Assembly (NCBI RefSeq): GCF_041770905.1
Contig: NZ_JBEUWX010000001.1
Span: forward strand, 310,001 to 374,000
Source of the DNA: Propionivibrio hellwigii
GTDB lineage: Bacteria > Pseudomonadota > Gammaproteobacteria > Burkholderiales > Rhodocyclaceae
Length of the DNA stretch: 64,000 bases
Reading direction: 5' to 3'
Below the pieces are notes generated by a model, which worked only from the letters and a program-made list of their open reading frames with translations, was not told the DNA's origin and did not search any database. The position numbers and the translations under genes were made by a program. This document shows, piece after piece, positions 37,305 through 46,283 of the stretch (within the stretch, counting starts at the first letter, position 1; each line of letters begins with the position of its first letter).

Positions 37305-38291
37305 ATGCGCACCATGAAGATCGGAAAGTCGGGCGTGGAGGCATCCGTTGTCGGGATCGGCAGTTGGGCGATTGGCGGCGACAGCATGTGGGGGGCGAGC
37401 GATGATGCGGAGTCTATCCGCACCATCCATCGCGCCCGCGAACTGGGCGTCACCCTGCTGGATACGGCGCCGGTATATGGCTTCGGTCATAGCGAGGAGG
37501 TCGTCGGCAAGGCGCTGGCCGGGCGACGCAGCCAGTACGTCCTGTCAACCAAATGCGGTTTGCGCTGGGATATTCAGGAAGGCGGGCTGCATATGGAACG
37601 CGACGGCGCGCGTATCGTGCGCAATACCCGCCCGGAGTTCATCGCCCAGGAAATCGAAGCCAGCCTGCGTCGCCTGAAGACCGACTATATCGACATTTAT
37701 ATCGTCCATTGGCAGGCGCAGCCGGAATATCCCTGCCCGATTGCCGATACCATGGGCTGTCTGCTCCGGCTCAAGCAGCAGGGGAAAATCCGCGCCATTG
37801 GCGCCTCGAACCTTGACGAAGCCCATTTCAGGGAGTACGTCGCCGCCGGACAGCTCGATCTGATCCAGGAAAAATACAGCATGCTCGATCGCGACGCCGG
37901 CGAGCGTCTGTTCGGCTTGTGCGACGAATATGGCGTGACTTTCCAATGCTATTCCCCGCTCGAACGCGGCATCCTGACCGGCAAGATCACGCCCGAATCG
38001 CCCGTATTCATGGGGCTGGCGCGCAGAAAGATCAAATGGTTCGCGCCGGAAAATCTGGCGAAGATCGGCGCCTTGGCCGAAAAATGGGCGCCGCTGTGCA
38101 AAAAATACGCCTGCACCATGACGCAGCTGGTTATTGGCTGGACGGCGGCGCAGGGCAACGGCCGCAATATCAATGTGCTATGCGGCGCCCGCAAGGCTTA
38201 CCAGATTGAGGACAATGCCAAAGGCGGCGACGTGGTGCTCGATGCGACCAATATTGCCGCCATGCGCCGCGATGTCGAAGCCATCGCCTGA
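37305..38291 (+). CDS. Aldo/keto reductase
   Basis: 328 residues, AKR TIM barrel. The catalytic tetrad is readable: D in TLLDTAPVYG, Y in the same segment, K in LSTKCGL and H in IYIVHWQAQ. GLCDEYGVTFQCYSPLERG carries the usual cofactor-phase residues for NADPH use. The wording is closest to the yeast-like or YdhF-type group acting on unspecified aldehydes or ketones. The ATG at 37305 has AAGGAG six bases upstream; the frame is open to 37224 within repeat DNA. It is isolated: repeats precede and a short gap follows. Confidence 0.9.
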   Translation: MRTMKIGKSGVEASVVGIGSWAIGGDSMWGASDDAESIRTIHRARELGVTLLDTAPVYGFGHSEEVVGKALAGRRSQYVLSTKCGLRWDIQEGGLHMERDGARIVRNTRPEFIAQEIEASLRRLKTDYIDIYIVHWQAQPEYPCPIADTMGCLLRLKQQGKIRAIGASNLDEAHFREYVAAGQLDLIQEKYSMLDRDAGERLFGLCDEYGVTFQCYSPLERGILTGKITPESPVFMGLARRKIKWFAPENLAKIGALAEKWAPLCKKYACTMTQLVIGWTAAQGNGRNINVLCGARKAYQIEDNAKGGDVVLDATNIAAMRRDVEAIA

Positions 38292-38502
38292 GGTCTGATC
38301 GCTGAATATCCGGCGGCTCGGCCCGTTGGGCCGGCTATGCATGGGGTATGGATGCGGGATGCACTATACCCTATGCTTCTGCGATCACCGCCCGCCGCCA
38401 CCCGCCATCCGTTCGATGATGCGGCGTTGTGCATAGCCGTAAGGCGGCGTGTCCGATGGTTGGCAGGCTGCGCTGCTGATGGCTTGTCGCGCGGCCTTAT
38501 AG

Positions 38503-39009
38503 TTATAGACGTCGGATTTTTTCCAGCAGCGCGGTCGTTGATTTCTGGTGGATAAAGGGGATGGAGACCGTACGCCCGCCCCAGGCGGCGACTTCGGTGT
38601 GGCCGACGATCTTTTCCGTCGGCCAGTCGCCGCCCTTGACCAGGACATCGGGGCGGCATTCCAGGATGCGTTCGATGGGCGTGTCTTCCTCGAACCAGGT
38701 GACGAGCGAAACGCTTTCCAGCGCGGCGATTACCGCCAGCCGGTCGGCCAGCGTATTGACCGGGCGGTCATCGCCTTTGCCCAGCCGCCTGATCGAAGCG
38801 TCGGAATTGAGCGCGACGATCATGGAGGCGCCCAGCGCCCGCGCTTGCGCCAGCAAGGTGACGTGACCGCGGTGCAGGATGTCGAAGCAGCCGTTGGTGA
38901 ACACCCGCGGGCGCGGCAGTGCTGCGAGCGCGGCGGGCAGGCCTTCCGGCGCGACGATCTTTGCCTCGAAGTCAGCCGCAAGAACGGGGGCGGGAACGGG
39001 CACGGGCAC
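38503..39009 (-). CDS. rfaE2: D-glycero-beta-D-manno-heptose 1-phosphate adenylyltransferase
   Basis: About 168 residues from a GTG at 39009. The nucleotidyltransferase signature VFTNGCFDILHRGHVTLL is intact, followed by VALNSDASIRRLGKGDDRPVN, LVKGGDWP and STTALLEKI, all diagnostic of the cytidylyltransferase-like half of HldE/RfaE. It makes ADP-heptose for the LPS core. The frame is open to an ATG at 39111, but that would overlap the BON gene by 62 bp. The region just before the conserved part is a hexamer repeat giving Val-Pro repeats with GTGs at 39009 and 39003. It lies downstream of gmhA, which makes an earlier intermediate of the same pathway. Confidence 0.85.
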   Translation of the reverse strand: MPVPVPAPVLAADFEAKIVAPEGLPAALAALPRPRVFTNGCFDILHRGHVTLLAQARALGASMIVALNSDASIRRLGKGDDRPVNTLADRLAVIAALESVSLVTWFEEDTPIERILECRPDVLVKGGDWPTEKIVGHTEVAAWGGRTVSIPFIHQKSTTALLEKIRRL

Positions 39010-39049
39010 GGGGGCGCGTAGGTGAGTGAATGAATCGGCTTGCCAATGT

Positions 39050-39703
39050 CTAGTTCTTGCTCGCCGCGTCTTCTCTGGGCCTGTTCTTGTCGCGGCTCGC
39101 TTCAAGCTCAAGCTCCTTGACTCGTTCGACGGTGACGATTTCCATCAGGTTGACCACCTTCTTGACGCCGGAAGTCGTTCGCGCGACTTGAACGGCGGCA
39201 TCGGCCTCCGACTGGGTGACGATGCCAAGCAGGAACGCCGTACCGGCCTCGGTGACAACCTTGACGTGCACAGGATTGAACTTGCCGGTATCCACCGAGC
39301 GGCTCTTGATCTTGGAGGTGATGAAGGCGTCATTGCTGCGATTGACGAACGAGGATGAGGGCGCGATGGCGAGCTCGTTATACGTATTTTTCACGCCGGG
39401 AATGGCGCGGACGATGCTGTCAACTTCGGCCTTGGCCGCTTCGTTGTAGGCTTCGCCGGTCAGCAGCACCGCATGATTGTAGCTGGTGACATTGACGTGC
39501 GCGCGATTACCGAGTTTTTCTTCGATGCGGGCGAGGGCTTTCCATTCAATGGCTTCGTCATCGGTCTGTGTGCCGACCGAGCGGCGGTCGATGGCGGCCA
39601 GCACGCCGACGGTTGCGCCCGTGGCGACCAGGGGGATGCAGCCCTGCAGGGCAGGCAGAAGAGCGGCACAGGCGGCCAGGGAGAGTAACAGTTTCCGTTT
39701 CAT
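39050..39703 (-). CDS. BON-domain outer-membrane lipoprotein (DolP/OsmY-like)
   Basis: 217 residues. A lipoprotein signal peptide ends at LPALQGC, so C22 would be lipidated. Two BON domains follow at about 48-110 and 125-190, each with the conserved glycine in the V-x-G pattern (VLLTGEAYNEA and FLLGIVTQSEA). The tail is charged and disordered. DolP in E. coli binds anionic phospholipid at the division site and protects envelope integrity. The start codon overlaps the gmhA stop by ATGA, so the two are coupled, an order common in betaproteobacteria. Confidence 0.88.
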   Translation of the reverse strand: MKRKLLLSLAACAALLPALQGCIPLVATGATVGVLAAIDRRSVGTQTDDEAIEWKALARIEEKLGNRAHVNVTSYNHAVLLTGEAYNEAAKAEVDSIVRAIPGVKNTYNELAIAPSSSFVNRSNDAFITSKIKSRSVDTGKFNPVHVKVVTEAGTAFLLGIVTQSEADAAVQVARTTSGVKKVVNLMEIVTVERVKELELEASRDKNRPREDAASKN

Positions 39704-40293
39704 GCTTCGACTCCTAACAGAAGAGAATCAATGGCATCGCACAGGCAATGCACAGTCAGCAGGTGAACTTCCTGAATGCGTGCGGTGCGCTTGGCCGGCA
39801 CGCAGATGTGAATATCGCCCTCGCGCAGTATGCCGGCGATCTTGCCGCCGCCTTTGCCTGTCAGCGCAACAACGTGCAGATCGTTGTCATGCGCGGCGCG
39901 GATTGCCTCGACAATGCTGGGCGAGTTGCCGGAAGTGGAGATGGCCAGCAGCACGTCGCCCGCTTGTCCCAGTGCACGCACCTGGCGTTCAAAAACCTGG
40001 TCATAGCCGTAATCGTTGGCGACGGCGGTCATGATTGAGCTGTCGGTGGTCAGGGCGATGGCCGACATGCCCTGCCGCTCGACCTCAAAGCGGCCGACCA
40101 GCTCGGCGGCGAAATGCTGGGCGTCGGCAGCCGAACCGCCGTTGCCGCAGGCCAGTAATTTGCCGTTGCCGACCAGGCAGTCGGTCATCAGCTTCGCCGC
40201 CTGGGCAATCGGGCCGGCCAGCGTTGCACCGGCTTCGAGCTTGATCTGGGCGCTGTCGGTGAAATGCTGTCCGATTCGAGAAATCAAATCCAT
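39700..40293 (-). CDS. gmhA: SIS-domain phosphoheptose isomerase (GmhA/DiaA family)
   Basis: 197 residues, SIS fold. GNGGSAADAQHFAAELVGRFE is the characteristic GmhA/DiaA segment, followed by ISTSGNSPSIVEA and the C-terminal HLLTVHCLCDAID. GmhA isomerises sedoheptulose 7-phosphate to D-glycero-D-manno-heptose 7-phosphate. The homologue DiaA instead binds DnaA. With rfaE2 two genes downstream the heptose role is favoured. First of a three-gene operon (gmhA, BON, rfaE2). Confidence 0.88.
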   Translation of the reverse strand: MDLISRIGQHFTDSAQIKLEAGATLAGPIAQAAKLMTDCLVGNGKLLACGNGGSAADAQHFAAELVGRFEVERQGMSAIALTTDSSIMTAVANDYGYDQVFERQVRALGQAGDVLLAISTSGNSPSIVEAIRAAHDNDLHVVALTGKGGGKIAGILREGDIHICVPAKRTARIQEVHLLTVHCLCDAIDSLLLGVEA

Positions 40294-40431
40294 GATGAAC
40301 TCAAGCTGATACGGGAGCCGTTAGTCTAACACCATCTTGCCGACAGGCCGGCGGGATCGGTGGGCCGGCATGGGATGACGGAAAGGGAAAGCCTGTACTC
40401 GGCGTGGTTATCCGGCGTTCATCTCCGGCGT

Positions 40432-42843
40432 TCATCTTTGTTTGGCTTTTGCGGCGGGCGCATCGTGTTTTTTCTGGGGGTCGGTATCCTGGCCAGCGTC
40501 GCTTTTTTTGCTTTCCTGTGCGGACTGTGCAGTGGCCATTGTGACCGGTAGCGGGCTGGCCGCACGCAGATTCACATCGCGCGTCGGGAAAGGAATGTTG
40601 ATGCCGGCCGCGGCAAGCCGCTTCTCGATCATAAAGCGCAGGTCGCTGTCGATGCGCCGTCCATTCGTATGCGCGCCGAGTTCGATCCAGAAAGTCATGG
40701 CGATGTCGAGGCCGCTGTCGGCGAAACCGTCGAAATAGACTTCGGGCGCCGGGCTCTTGAGTACCTGCCCATGCGCCTGTGCGCATTCCATAATGATATT
40801 GGCGGCATCGCGCACTGGCGCGCCGTACTCGATTTGCAGGCCGATTTCGCGGCGCAGACGCGGATCGGAATAGGTCCAGTTGATGACCTGGTTTTCCAGC
40901 ACGTTGGAGTTGGGGATCAGCGCCTCGGTGCCGTCAAAGGCTTTTACCGTCGTTGCGCGCAGGTCAACGTTGGTGACCGTGCCGGTCACGTCGCCGATGA
41001 CGACGATATCGCCGACGCGCACCTTGCGCTCAAAGAGCAGAATGATGCCGCTGATGAAGTTTTTGATGATCGTCTGCGTACCAAAACCGACGCCGATCGC
41101 CAGCGCGCCGCCGACGAAGGTGAACACCGTCAATGGAATTCGCGCCAGATTGAGAATGGAGACGGCGAGCAGTACCGAAACCGAGATCATCAGCCAGCGG
41201 CGCGTAACGGAAGCAACCTGGGCATTGACATTGCCGCGTTCGACGAGCAAAGCGAGGATGCGTTTGGTGATGCGCGCAAACAGCCAGTAACCGAGGCCGA
41301 ACAGAAAAATGGCGCCGATGCTTTTGCCTACGGTGATGCCATAACTGATCGTGATTTTCTGGCCGTCCGCCTGCGAAATGTCCTCGACGGTGAACAGCTC
41401 GTAATTCCAGACGGAGTAGGCGACGCGTTTGGCGGTTTGCCAGAGATCGTTGAGGCGCAATCCGGCGAGCGCGCTTTCATTGTTCTCTGCCCCCGTGAAG
41501 TCGCCAATCCAGCGCGCCGTTTCCTGGTTGATCCTGCGTGCCAGTTGGGCGATGCGGTCGTAAATGGTGAGCGCATTGCGGTACAGCGAAAGTACTTCTT
41601 TCTCCGCCGCGATTTGTGCCGACCCGCCCTGCATCAGGCTGGTCGTGCGTGCTTCCAGGTCGGCGATTATCGCGCGCAGATTTTCCTGGTTTATGGCAAT
41701 TTGCTGCCAGCGGTTGTCCTTTTTATCTTTCGTGTTCAGGCTGGCGGCAATCTGGCGCAGGGCGTTGAGGGCGCTCTGGCGCACCTCGGCGGTGCTGTCG
41801 GCGGCCAGCAGGAGAATGCGCTGTTCCCAGGCATCGGCGTGAAATTGCTCCAGCAGTTGCAGGGTGCGCAGGCCTTCCAGCGCCATGCTATCGGCGCGCA
41901 GCGCCTGGTCGATAAAAGCAAGGCGCGAAGCGTCATTGCCGTTTTTCGATGCAGCAAGCAGGCGCTGCCGCTCGGCCAGGCGTTTGGCATGACGGGCGGC
42001 CACCTGGTCGACCTCGGTGGATGCCTTGTCCTGCGCGGTGCGCAGGGTGTTCCGGATTTCATTCAGGTTACTTTCCGAGAGCGCTTGCGCCGGCAGGACG
42101 CGGGCGACGATGTGCTTCATTTCTTCGATGCGCTGCCTGACGCTGCTGATCTGCGCCTGCAAATAATCCTGGTCGGCGGCGCTGGCCGCCAGTTCGACTT
42201 CGGCCGCCTGTTTTTTCAGTTCGGCGATTTCCTGGTTGCGGCGATTGGCCTCGGTTTTTTCATGAGCGGCCTTGTCGCTGGTTAGGCGCACTTCTTCATT
42301 GGCCTTGCGCAGGCGTTCGCTGAGAAACTGTTTTTCCGCTTCCCGCATCTGGACGCTGTTTTGCAGCGATTGAAGATGGTCCTGCTGCGTATCCAGTTCA
42401 TCGCGCAGCGCATCGACGCGCAGGGCCGAATAGGGTGGCTTTTCACCCAATGCCTTGACGGACGGCAGCGTATCTACGGGGGTTGATGCGGTGTTTTTGA
42501 GTGCGGCCAGATCGTTGAGTCGCCAGAGCTTTTCATTGCGGAAATAGAGCTGGATGTCGAGCAGGCGCTGACGTTCTTCCTTGTCGGCGGCTGCGGCCGC
42601 ATCAGCGGGTTGGAGCGCGGCGTTTTCTTCCAGCTTCTGCCGGACTTCGTCGAGATCGGCTTCGGCCTGTCGGCGTAATTCATCCGACGATTGGTCAGTC
42701 GCCGCCTTGTCTTCCGTCTGATTGTCCTTTTTGACAATATTCAGAAGCGATGCCTGTGCTGCCGCAGGGGCAATAAAGGCAGGCGTGAGCAAAACGGTCA
42801 GTGCGACCAGACAAACGGAAACCAGCAGGCGGAAAGGCTTCAT
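40432..42843 (-). CDS. MscK/MscS-type mechanosensitive channel with long periplasmic coiled coil
   Basis: 803 residues from the ATG at 42843, MKPFRLLVSVCLVALTVLL, a cleavable signal peptide ending near PAAAQA. Residues 30-430 are charged and coiled-coil-rich and would be periplasmic. Transmembrane segments lie near 490-510, 550-570 and 585-605. The MscS pore and beta domain follow: IGVGFGTQTIIKNFISG then RVGDIVVIGDVTGTV and LRATTVKAFDG. The protein ends in a Lys/Ala-rich tail. It gates on membrane tension. The frame is open to 42876, but the extra 11 residues spoil the signal peptide. It interrupts the yraN-gmhA neighbourhood seen in relatives. Confidence 0.88.
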   Translation of the reverse strand: MKPFRLLVSVCLVALTVLLTPAFIAPAAAQASLLNIVKKDNQTEDKAATDQSSDELRRQAEADLDEVRQKLEENAALQPADAAAAADKEERQRLLDIQLYFRNEKLWRLNDLAALKNTASTPVDTLPSVKALGEKPPYSALRVDALRDELDTQQDHLQSLQNSVQMREAEKQFLSERLRKANEEVRLTSDKAAHEKTEANRRNQEIAELKKQAAEVELAASAADQDYLQAQISSVRQRIEEMKHIVARVLPAQALSESNLNEIRNTLRTAQDKASTEVDQVAARHAKRLAERQRLLAASKNGNDASRLAFIDQALRADSMALEGLRTLQLLEQFHADAWEQRILLLAADSTAEVRQSALNALRQIAASLNTKDKKDNRWQQIAINQENLRAIIADLEARTTSLMQGGSAQIAAEKEVLSLYRNALTIYDRIAQLARRINQETARWIGDFTGAENNESALAGLRLNDLWQTAKRVAYSVWNYELFTVEDISQADGQKITISYGITVGKSIGAIFLFGLGYWLFARITKRILALLVERGNVNAQVASVTRRWLMISVSVLLAVSILNLARIPLTVFTFVGGALAIGVGFGTQTIIKNFISGIILLFERKVRVGDIVVIGDVTGTVTNVDLRATTVKAFDGTEALIPNSNVLENQVINWTYSDPRLRREIGLQIEYGAPVRDAANIIMECAQAHGQVLKSPAPEVYFDGFADSGLDIAMTFWIELGAHTNGRRIDSDLRFMIEKRLAAAGINIPFPTRDVNLRAASPLPVTMATAQSAQESKKSDAGQDTDPQKKHDAPAAKAKQR

Positions 42844-43012
42844 GGGCGAATGGCGTTGGCGTAAGAACGCAGGCATGAAAATGAGACGATGGAATATTAA
42901 AACATGATTGCGGAGTAGGCGCGGTTGCTGCGGTGCATTGATGGCTCGACTCTGAATTGCGTCTGGCGGGGAGCGCGCTTGCCGCCGCGTTTGTCAGAAC
43001 ATAGGTTTCACT

Positions 43013-43036
43013 AAAAAAGCGCGTCAGAAAGGCGCT
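43013..43036 (-). terminator. Rho-independent terminator of the amino-acid ABC operon
   Basis: On the minus strand AGCGC pairs with GCGCT across a short loop and is followed by TTTTTT. The stem overlaps the stop codon of the ATPase gene. Confidence 0.5.
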
Positions 43037-43766
43037 ACAGGACTTTGCTCAGGAAGCGCAGGGTGCGTTCTTCGCGCGGGTTATCAAAGATCGCTTCCGG
43101 CGTGCCTTCCTCGACCAGCATGCCTTCGTCCATGAACAGCACGCGGTGCGCCACGCGCCGGGCGAAGCCCATTTCATGCGAGACGACGACCATCGTCATC
43201 CCTTCTTCGGCCAGTGTCTGCATGACGCTCAGGACTTCGCCGACCATCTCGGGGTCGAGCGCCGAGGTGGGTTCATCGAACAGCATGATCGCCGGTTGCA
43301 TGGCCAGCGCGCGGGCAATGGCAACGCGCTGCTGCTGGCCGCCGGAAAGCTGGTTAGGATAGGCGTCGATCTTGTCGAGCAGGCCGACCTTGATGAGCAG
43401 GTCATGCGCCCGCGCCCGGGCCTCTTCTTCCGCGAGGCCGCGTACCTTGATCGGGGCAAGGATGATGTTTTCCTGCACCGTCATGTGCGGAAACAGGTTG
43501 AAGCGCTGAAACACCATGCCAATTTCCGAACGCAGTGCGTCGATATTTGTATGGTTGTCATGCACCGAGACGCCGTGAACCAGCACGCGCCCGCCTGAGG
43601 CTTCTTCCAGGCCGTTCAGGCAGCGCAAGAAAGTGCTTTTGCCCGAGCCGGACGGGCCGATGACGCAGACAACTTCGGAATTGTGTACCGTACAGTCGAT
43701 GCCGCGCAGCACCTGTAAGGTACCGAAGCGCTTGGTCAGGCCTTCAACGCGTATCGCCGCGCCCAT
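43035..43766 (-). CDS. Polar amino-acid ABC transporter, ATP-binding subunit
   Basis: 243 residues. Walker A GPSGSGKST, Q-loop MVFQRFNLFPH, signature LSGGQQQRVAIARAL, Walker B IMLFDEPTSALDPEM and switch histidine VVVSHEMGFAR are all present. The wording is that of the GlnQ/HisP/ArtP family. It powers uptake through the permease encoded just upstream, with which it overlaps by 23 bp. Third gene of a receptor-permease-ATPase operon. Confidence 0.94.
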   Translation of the reverse strand: MGAAIRVEGLTKRFGTLQVLRGIDCTVHNSEVVCVIGPSGSGKSTFLRCLNGLEEASGGRVLVHGVSVHDNHTNIDALRSEIGMVFQRFNLFPHMTVQENIILAPIKVRGLAEEEARARAHDLLIKVGLLDKIDAYPNQLSGGQQQRVAIARALAMQPAIMLFDEPTSALDPEMVGEVLSVMQTLAEEGMTMVVVSHEMGFARRVAHRVLFMDEGMLVEEGTPEAIFDNPREERTLRFLSKVL

Positions 43767-44511
43767 AGCGCTCCTCCAGTTTCCTGATTCCCCAGGCCAG
43801 CCCCAGCGTCAGCAGCCAATACATGAACGAAATCGTGAGATAAGGCTCCCAATAGCGCGAATAGGCGCCGGCGACGGTGCGTGCGGTATAAGCCAGTTCC
43901 GCCAATCCGATGGCCGAAATGAGCGAGGAGTCCTTGAGCAGCGCGATGGCATTGTTGCCCAGCGGCGGCAGCATGCGGCGGAAAGCCTGAGGCAGCACCA
44001 CATGGTACAGGGTGCGCGAGAAGGGCAGGCCAAGCGAGCGCGCCGCTTCGATCTGCCCGCGGTCGATCGACTGGATGCCGGCCCGGAAAACTTCTGAAAT
44101 ATAGGCGCCGGAATTGAGCGTCAGCGCAATGACGCCGGAAATGAGGGCGCCATAATTCTGCTTCAGACTGCGCGCCATTTCGCCGGAAATCAGCAAGCCG
44201 TCGGTTGGGTTGATGAAGACCGGCAGTACGGCAAAATGAATCAGCAGGATCTGCACGAACAGCGGCGTGCCGCGAAAGAAACTGACGTAGACAGTGGAAG
44301 GCCAGCGCAGCAGGTAACGACAGATTTGCCGCGCCGGAGCGTGGCGCGCATCCGCCAGGCGCGCCAGTCCGATGAACAGGCCGAGCACCGTGCCCTGTAC
44401 GATGCACACGACAGTGACCAGTATGGTCATCTGTAAGCCGTGCCAGAACATCACCTTGTATTCGGCGATGATGTCGGCGCGGAACCATCCAAACCAGAGT
44501 ACGGGGTCCAT
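43744..44511 (-). CDS. Polar amino-acid ABC transporter, permease subunit
   Basis: 255 residues with around five membrane segments (near 22-45, 72-95, 105-125, 165-185, 220-240). The EAA-loop sequence EAARSLGLPFSRTLYHVVLPQAF, typical of His/Glu/Gln permeases, is present and contacts the ATPase. FFRGTPLFVQILLIHFAVLP is another family hallmark. As no second permease is seen, it would act as a homodimer. Confidence 0.93.
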   Translation of the reverse strand: MDPVLWFGWFRADIIAEYKVMFWHGLQMTILVTVVCIVQGTVLGLFIGLARLADARHAPARQICRYLLRWPSTVYVSFFRGTPLFVQILLIHFAVLPVFINPTDGLLISGEMARSLKQNYGALISGVIALTLNSGAYISEVFRAGIQSIDRGQIEAARSLGLPFSRTLYHVVLPQAFRRMLPPLGNNAIALLKDSSLISAIGLAELAYTARTVAGAYSRYWEPYLTISFMYWLLTLGLAWGIRKLEERYGRGDTR

Positions 44512-44530
44512 CAGTTACGCCGCTCCTGTG

Positions 44531-45298
44531 TTACTGGGCCGGCAGTACAGGCGCTTCGGCGTGGAACCAGGTTTTATAAATGCGGGCGTAGGTGCCGTCG
44601 GCTTTGATGGCGGCAAGACCGGCGTTGAGCTTGTCGAGCAGCGCCTTGTTGCCTTGTTTGACGGCGATGCCGAAATATTCCTTAGGAAAATTCGGGTCGC
44701 TGACCGTTTTCAACTGCTTGTGCTCCTGCACGCGGTAGGCGATCACGCCATTGTCGCCGATAACGGCATCGACACCGCTGTTGGCCAGCTCGGAAACGGC
44801 GACCGGCGTACTTTCAAAACGCTTGATGTTCTGGCTGGTTTTGCCGAACTCGCGCGAGGCGATGTCGTCGCCCGTGCTGCCGGTCACCACGCCGATCTTC
44901 TTGCCGGCCAGATCCTTCAATCCCTTGATCGCGCTGTCCTTGTGGACGCCGATCAGCTGGCGAGCCTCGAAATAGGGCGCGGTGAAATCATAGGACTGTT
45001 TTCGTTTGTCGTTGATCGTTACGCCGGAGATGATGAGATCTACGTCCCCGTTGTTCAGCGCGGCAAAAATGCCGGTCCACGGCGTGTTGACGATCTTGAT
45101 TTGCAGCCCTGCTTTCTGAGCGACGGCCTTAATGATGTCGATATCGTAGCCGACGATCTCCTTGCTTGGGCTTTCATAGGCAAAGGGGCGATAGGTTGCG
45201 CTCGACCCGACCGTAAGTTCCTTCTGCTGTGCGCTGGCGACGCCGGCGAATACAGCGGCCAGACCCAATGGGAGCAGTATTTTGCTGAGCAGTTTCAT
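44531..45298 (-). CDS. Polar amino-acid ABC transporter, periplasmic binding protein
   Basis: 255 residues from the ATG at 45298 with a signal peptide KLLSKILLPLGLAAVFAGVA ending at ASAQ. The mature part is a family 3 receptor: YRPFAYESPSKEIVGYDIDI, DLIISGVTINDKRKQSYDFT and KIGVVTGSTGDD. The ligand-binding arginine expected after the DLI-SG segment is present (KRKQ). Which amino acid is bound cannot be told. Nine further codons upstream are in frame but would bury the signal peptide. Only 19 bp separate it from the permease gene. Confidence 0.92.
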   Translation of the reverse strand: MKLLSKILLPLGLAAVFAGVASAQQKELTVGSSATYRPFAYESPSKEIVGYDIDIIKAVAQKAGLQIKIVNTPWTGIFAALNNGDVDLIISGVTINDKRKQSYDFTAPYFEARQLIGVHKDSAIKGLKDLAGKKIGVVTGSTGDDIASREFGKTSQNIKRFESTPVAVSELANSGVDAVIGDNGVIAYRVQEHKQLKTVSDPNFPKEYFGIAVKQGNKALLDKLNAGLAAIKADGTYARIYKTWFHAEAPVLPAQ

Positions 45299-45850
45299 AT
45301 GTTTTTTTCCTGAAAAAATCGCCATCCGGCGGACGGCAAAACTAAAAATCTTCGCGTCTTTCTGTTAATTTTGCTGCGGAAGTAAAGCGCAAAAGCGGCA
45401 TTGTATGCGAAACCGCACGCCACTCTGGAAAATTTTTAACGGCTGTCTTGAACAATCCGGTAAGCGTTTTTCCGCAACCCAGGCGTTGGCGACATTTGAA
45501 CATGGTATGGCGAAGTCAGAAGGCTGCATTGCTGAATGCCGTAGCGCTTGTCAGTATGAATAAATAAAATTCGCGCCCACGTACTTCGTCTCCCGCCCTG
45601 TCCCTGTACTTGATTTTCCAAGCGTGTGGGCAGTGAGCCTTCTGTCCAGAGCCTCGCCGACATCCGGCAGAGAATGTTGCCTTGTGCGTTGTATTGTGCG
45701 GGGAGTCCGGGCGCTACCGGCTGGCATGAAAAAATCGCTCAGGTCATGGTGTCCGGGGCGTCTTCGCCAATTGACGCCGCATTAGTGGGGCGATGCACAA
45801 GCTTCTCTTCCCGGCATAAATGTTAATCCGATGGGGATTAACGTCTTCTG
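45299..45850. other. Gene-free interval between the ABC operon and yraN
   Basis: About 550 bp with no convincing coding region. The part next to the receptor gene, AT-rich up to 45410, should hold the operon promoter. At 45822-45842 a perfect GTTAATCC/GGATTAAC stem with a GATG loop lies just past the yraN stop and could end its transcript. Confidence 0.5.
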
Positions 45851-46252
45851 TTAGTCAGTCGCGGCATCAAATGCGTTGCGTACCCAGTCGATGTTTTCGC
45901 CGTCGATCAGTACGCAATCGATGCGGCACATGGCGTCGGGACGCTTTTCACTGGCTAGATAGTGGCGGGCGGCGAGAAGGATGCGCCGCTGCTTGGCGGG
46001 CGTGATACTGGCGGCAGCGCCGCCGAAACGGCGGCTTTGGCGCTGGCGGACTTCGACGAATACCAGCGTGTTGCCATCACGGCAGATGAGATCGATTTCT
46101 CCGCCGCGGCAGTGGTAATTGCGCGCGATGACGCGCAAGCCTTGGCGGGCAAGGAATACGGCGGCAGCCTGTTCGGCGCGCCGGCCTTTATCGGTGGCCT
46201 TCTCGGCCGCAGTGTCGCGGGGTGTGGGATTGGTGCTATTGTTATCGCGCAT
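45851..46252 (-). CDS. yraN: YraN-family endonuclease-like protein (UPF0102)
   Basis: 133 residues from the ATG at 46252. The restriction-endonuclease-like core GEIDLICRDGNTLVFVEVRQR gives the E-D-ExK-like pattern (with R in place of K), preceded by GRRAEQAAAVFLARQGLRVIARN. The function in the cell is not settled. An in-frame ATG at 46285 would overlap the divergent rsmI start, so the shorter form is preferred. In relatives yraN is next to rsmI (divergent, as here) and gmhA. Confidence 0.88.
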   Translation of the reverse strand: MRDNNSTNPTPRDTAAEKATDKGRRAEQAAAVFLARQGLRVIARNYHCRGGEIDLICRDGNTLVFVEVRQRQSRRFGGAAASITPAKQRRILLAARHYLASEKRPDAMCRIDCVLIDGENIDWVRNAFDAATD

Positions 46253-46283
46253 TGCACGGGGGCTGCGAACAACGAATATGGTC

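Noticed and set aside
40669..42285. 538-codon forward frame opposite the MscK-like gene
   Set aside because: Antisense shadow of a gene with signal peptide, membrane segments and an MscS domain; the forward frame has no recognisable features.
45436..45826. Small frames between the ABC operon and yraN
   Set aside because: Short, no ribosome sites, no similarity recognised, conflicting frames on both strands.
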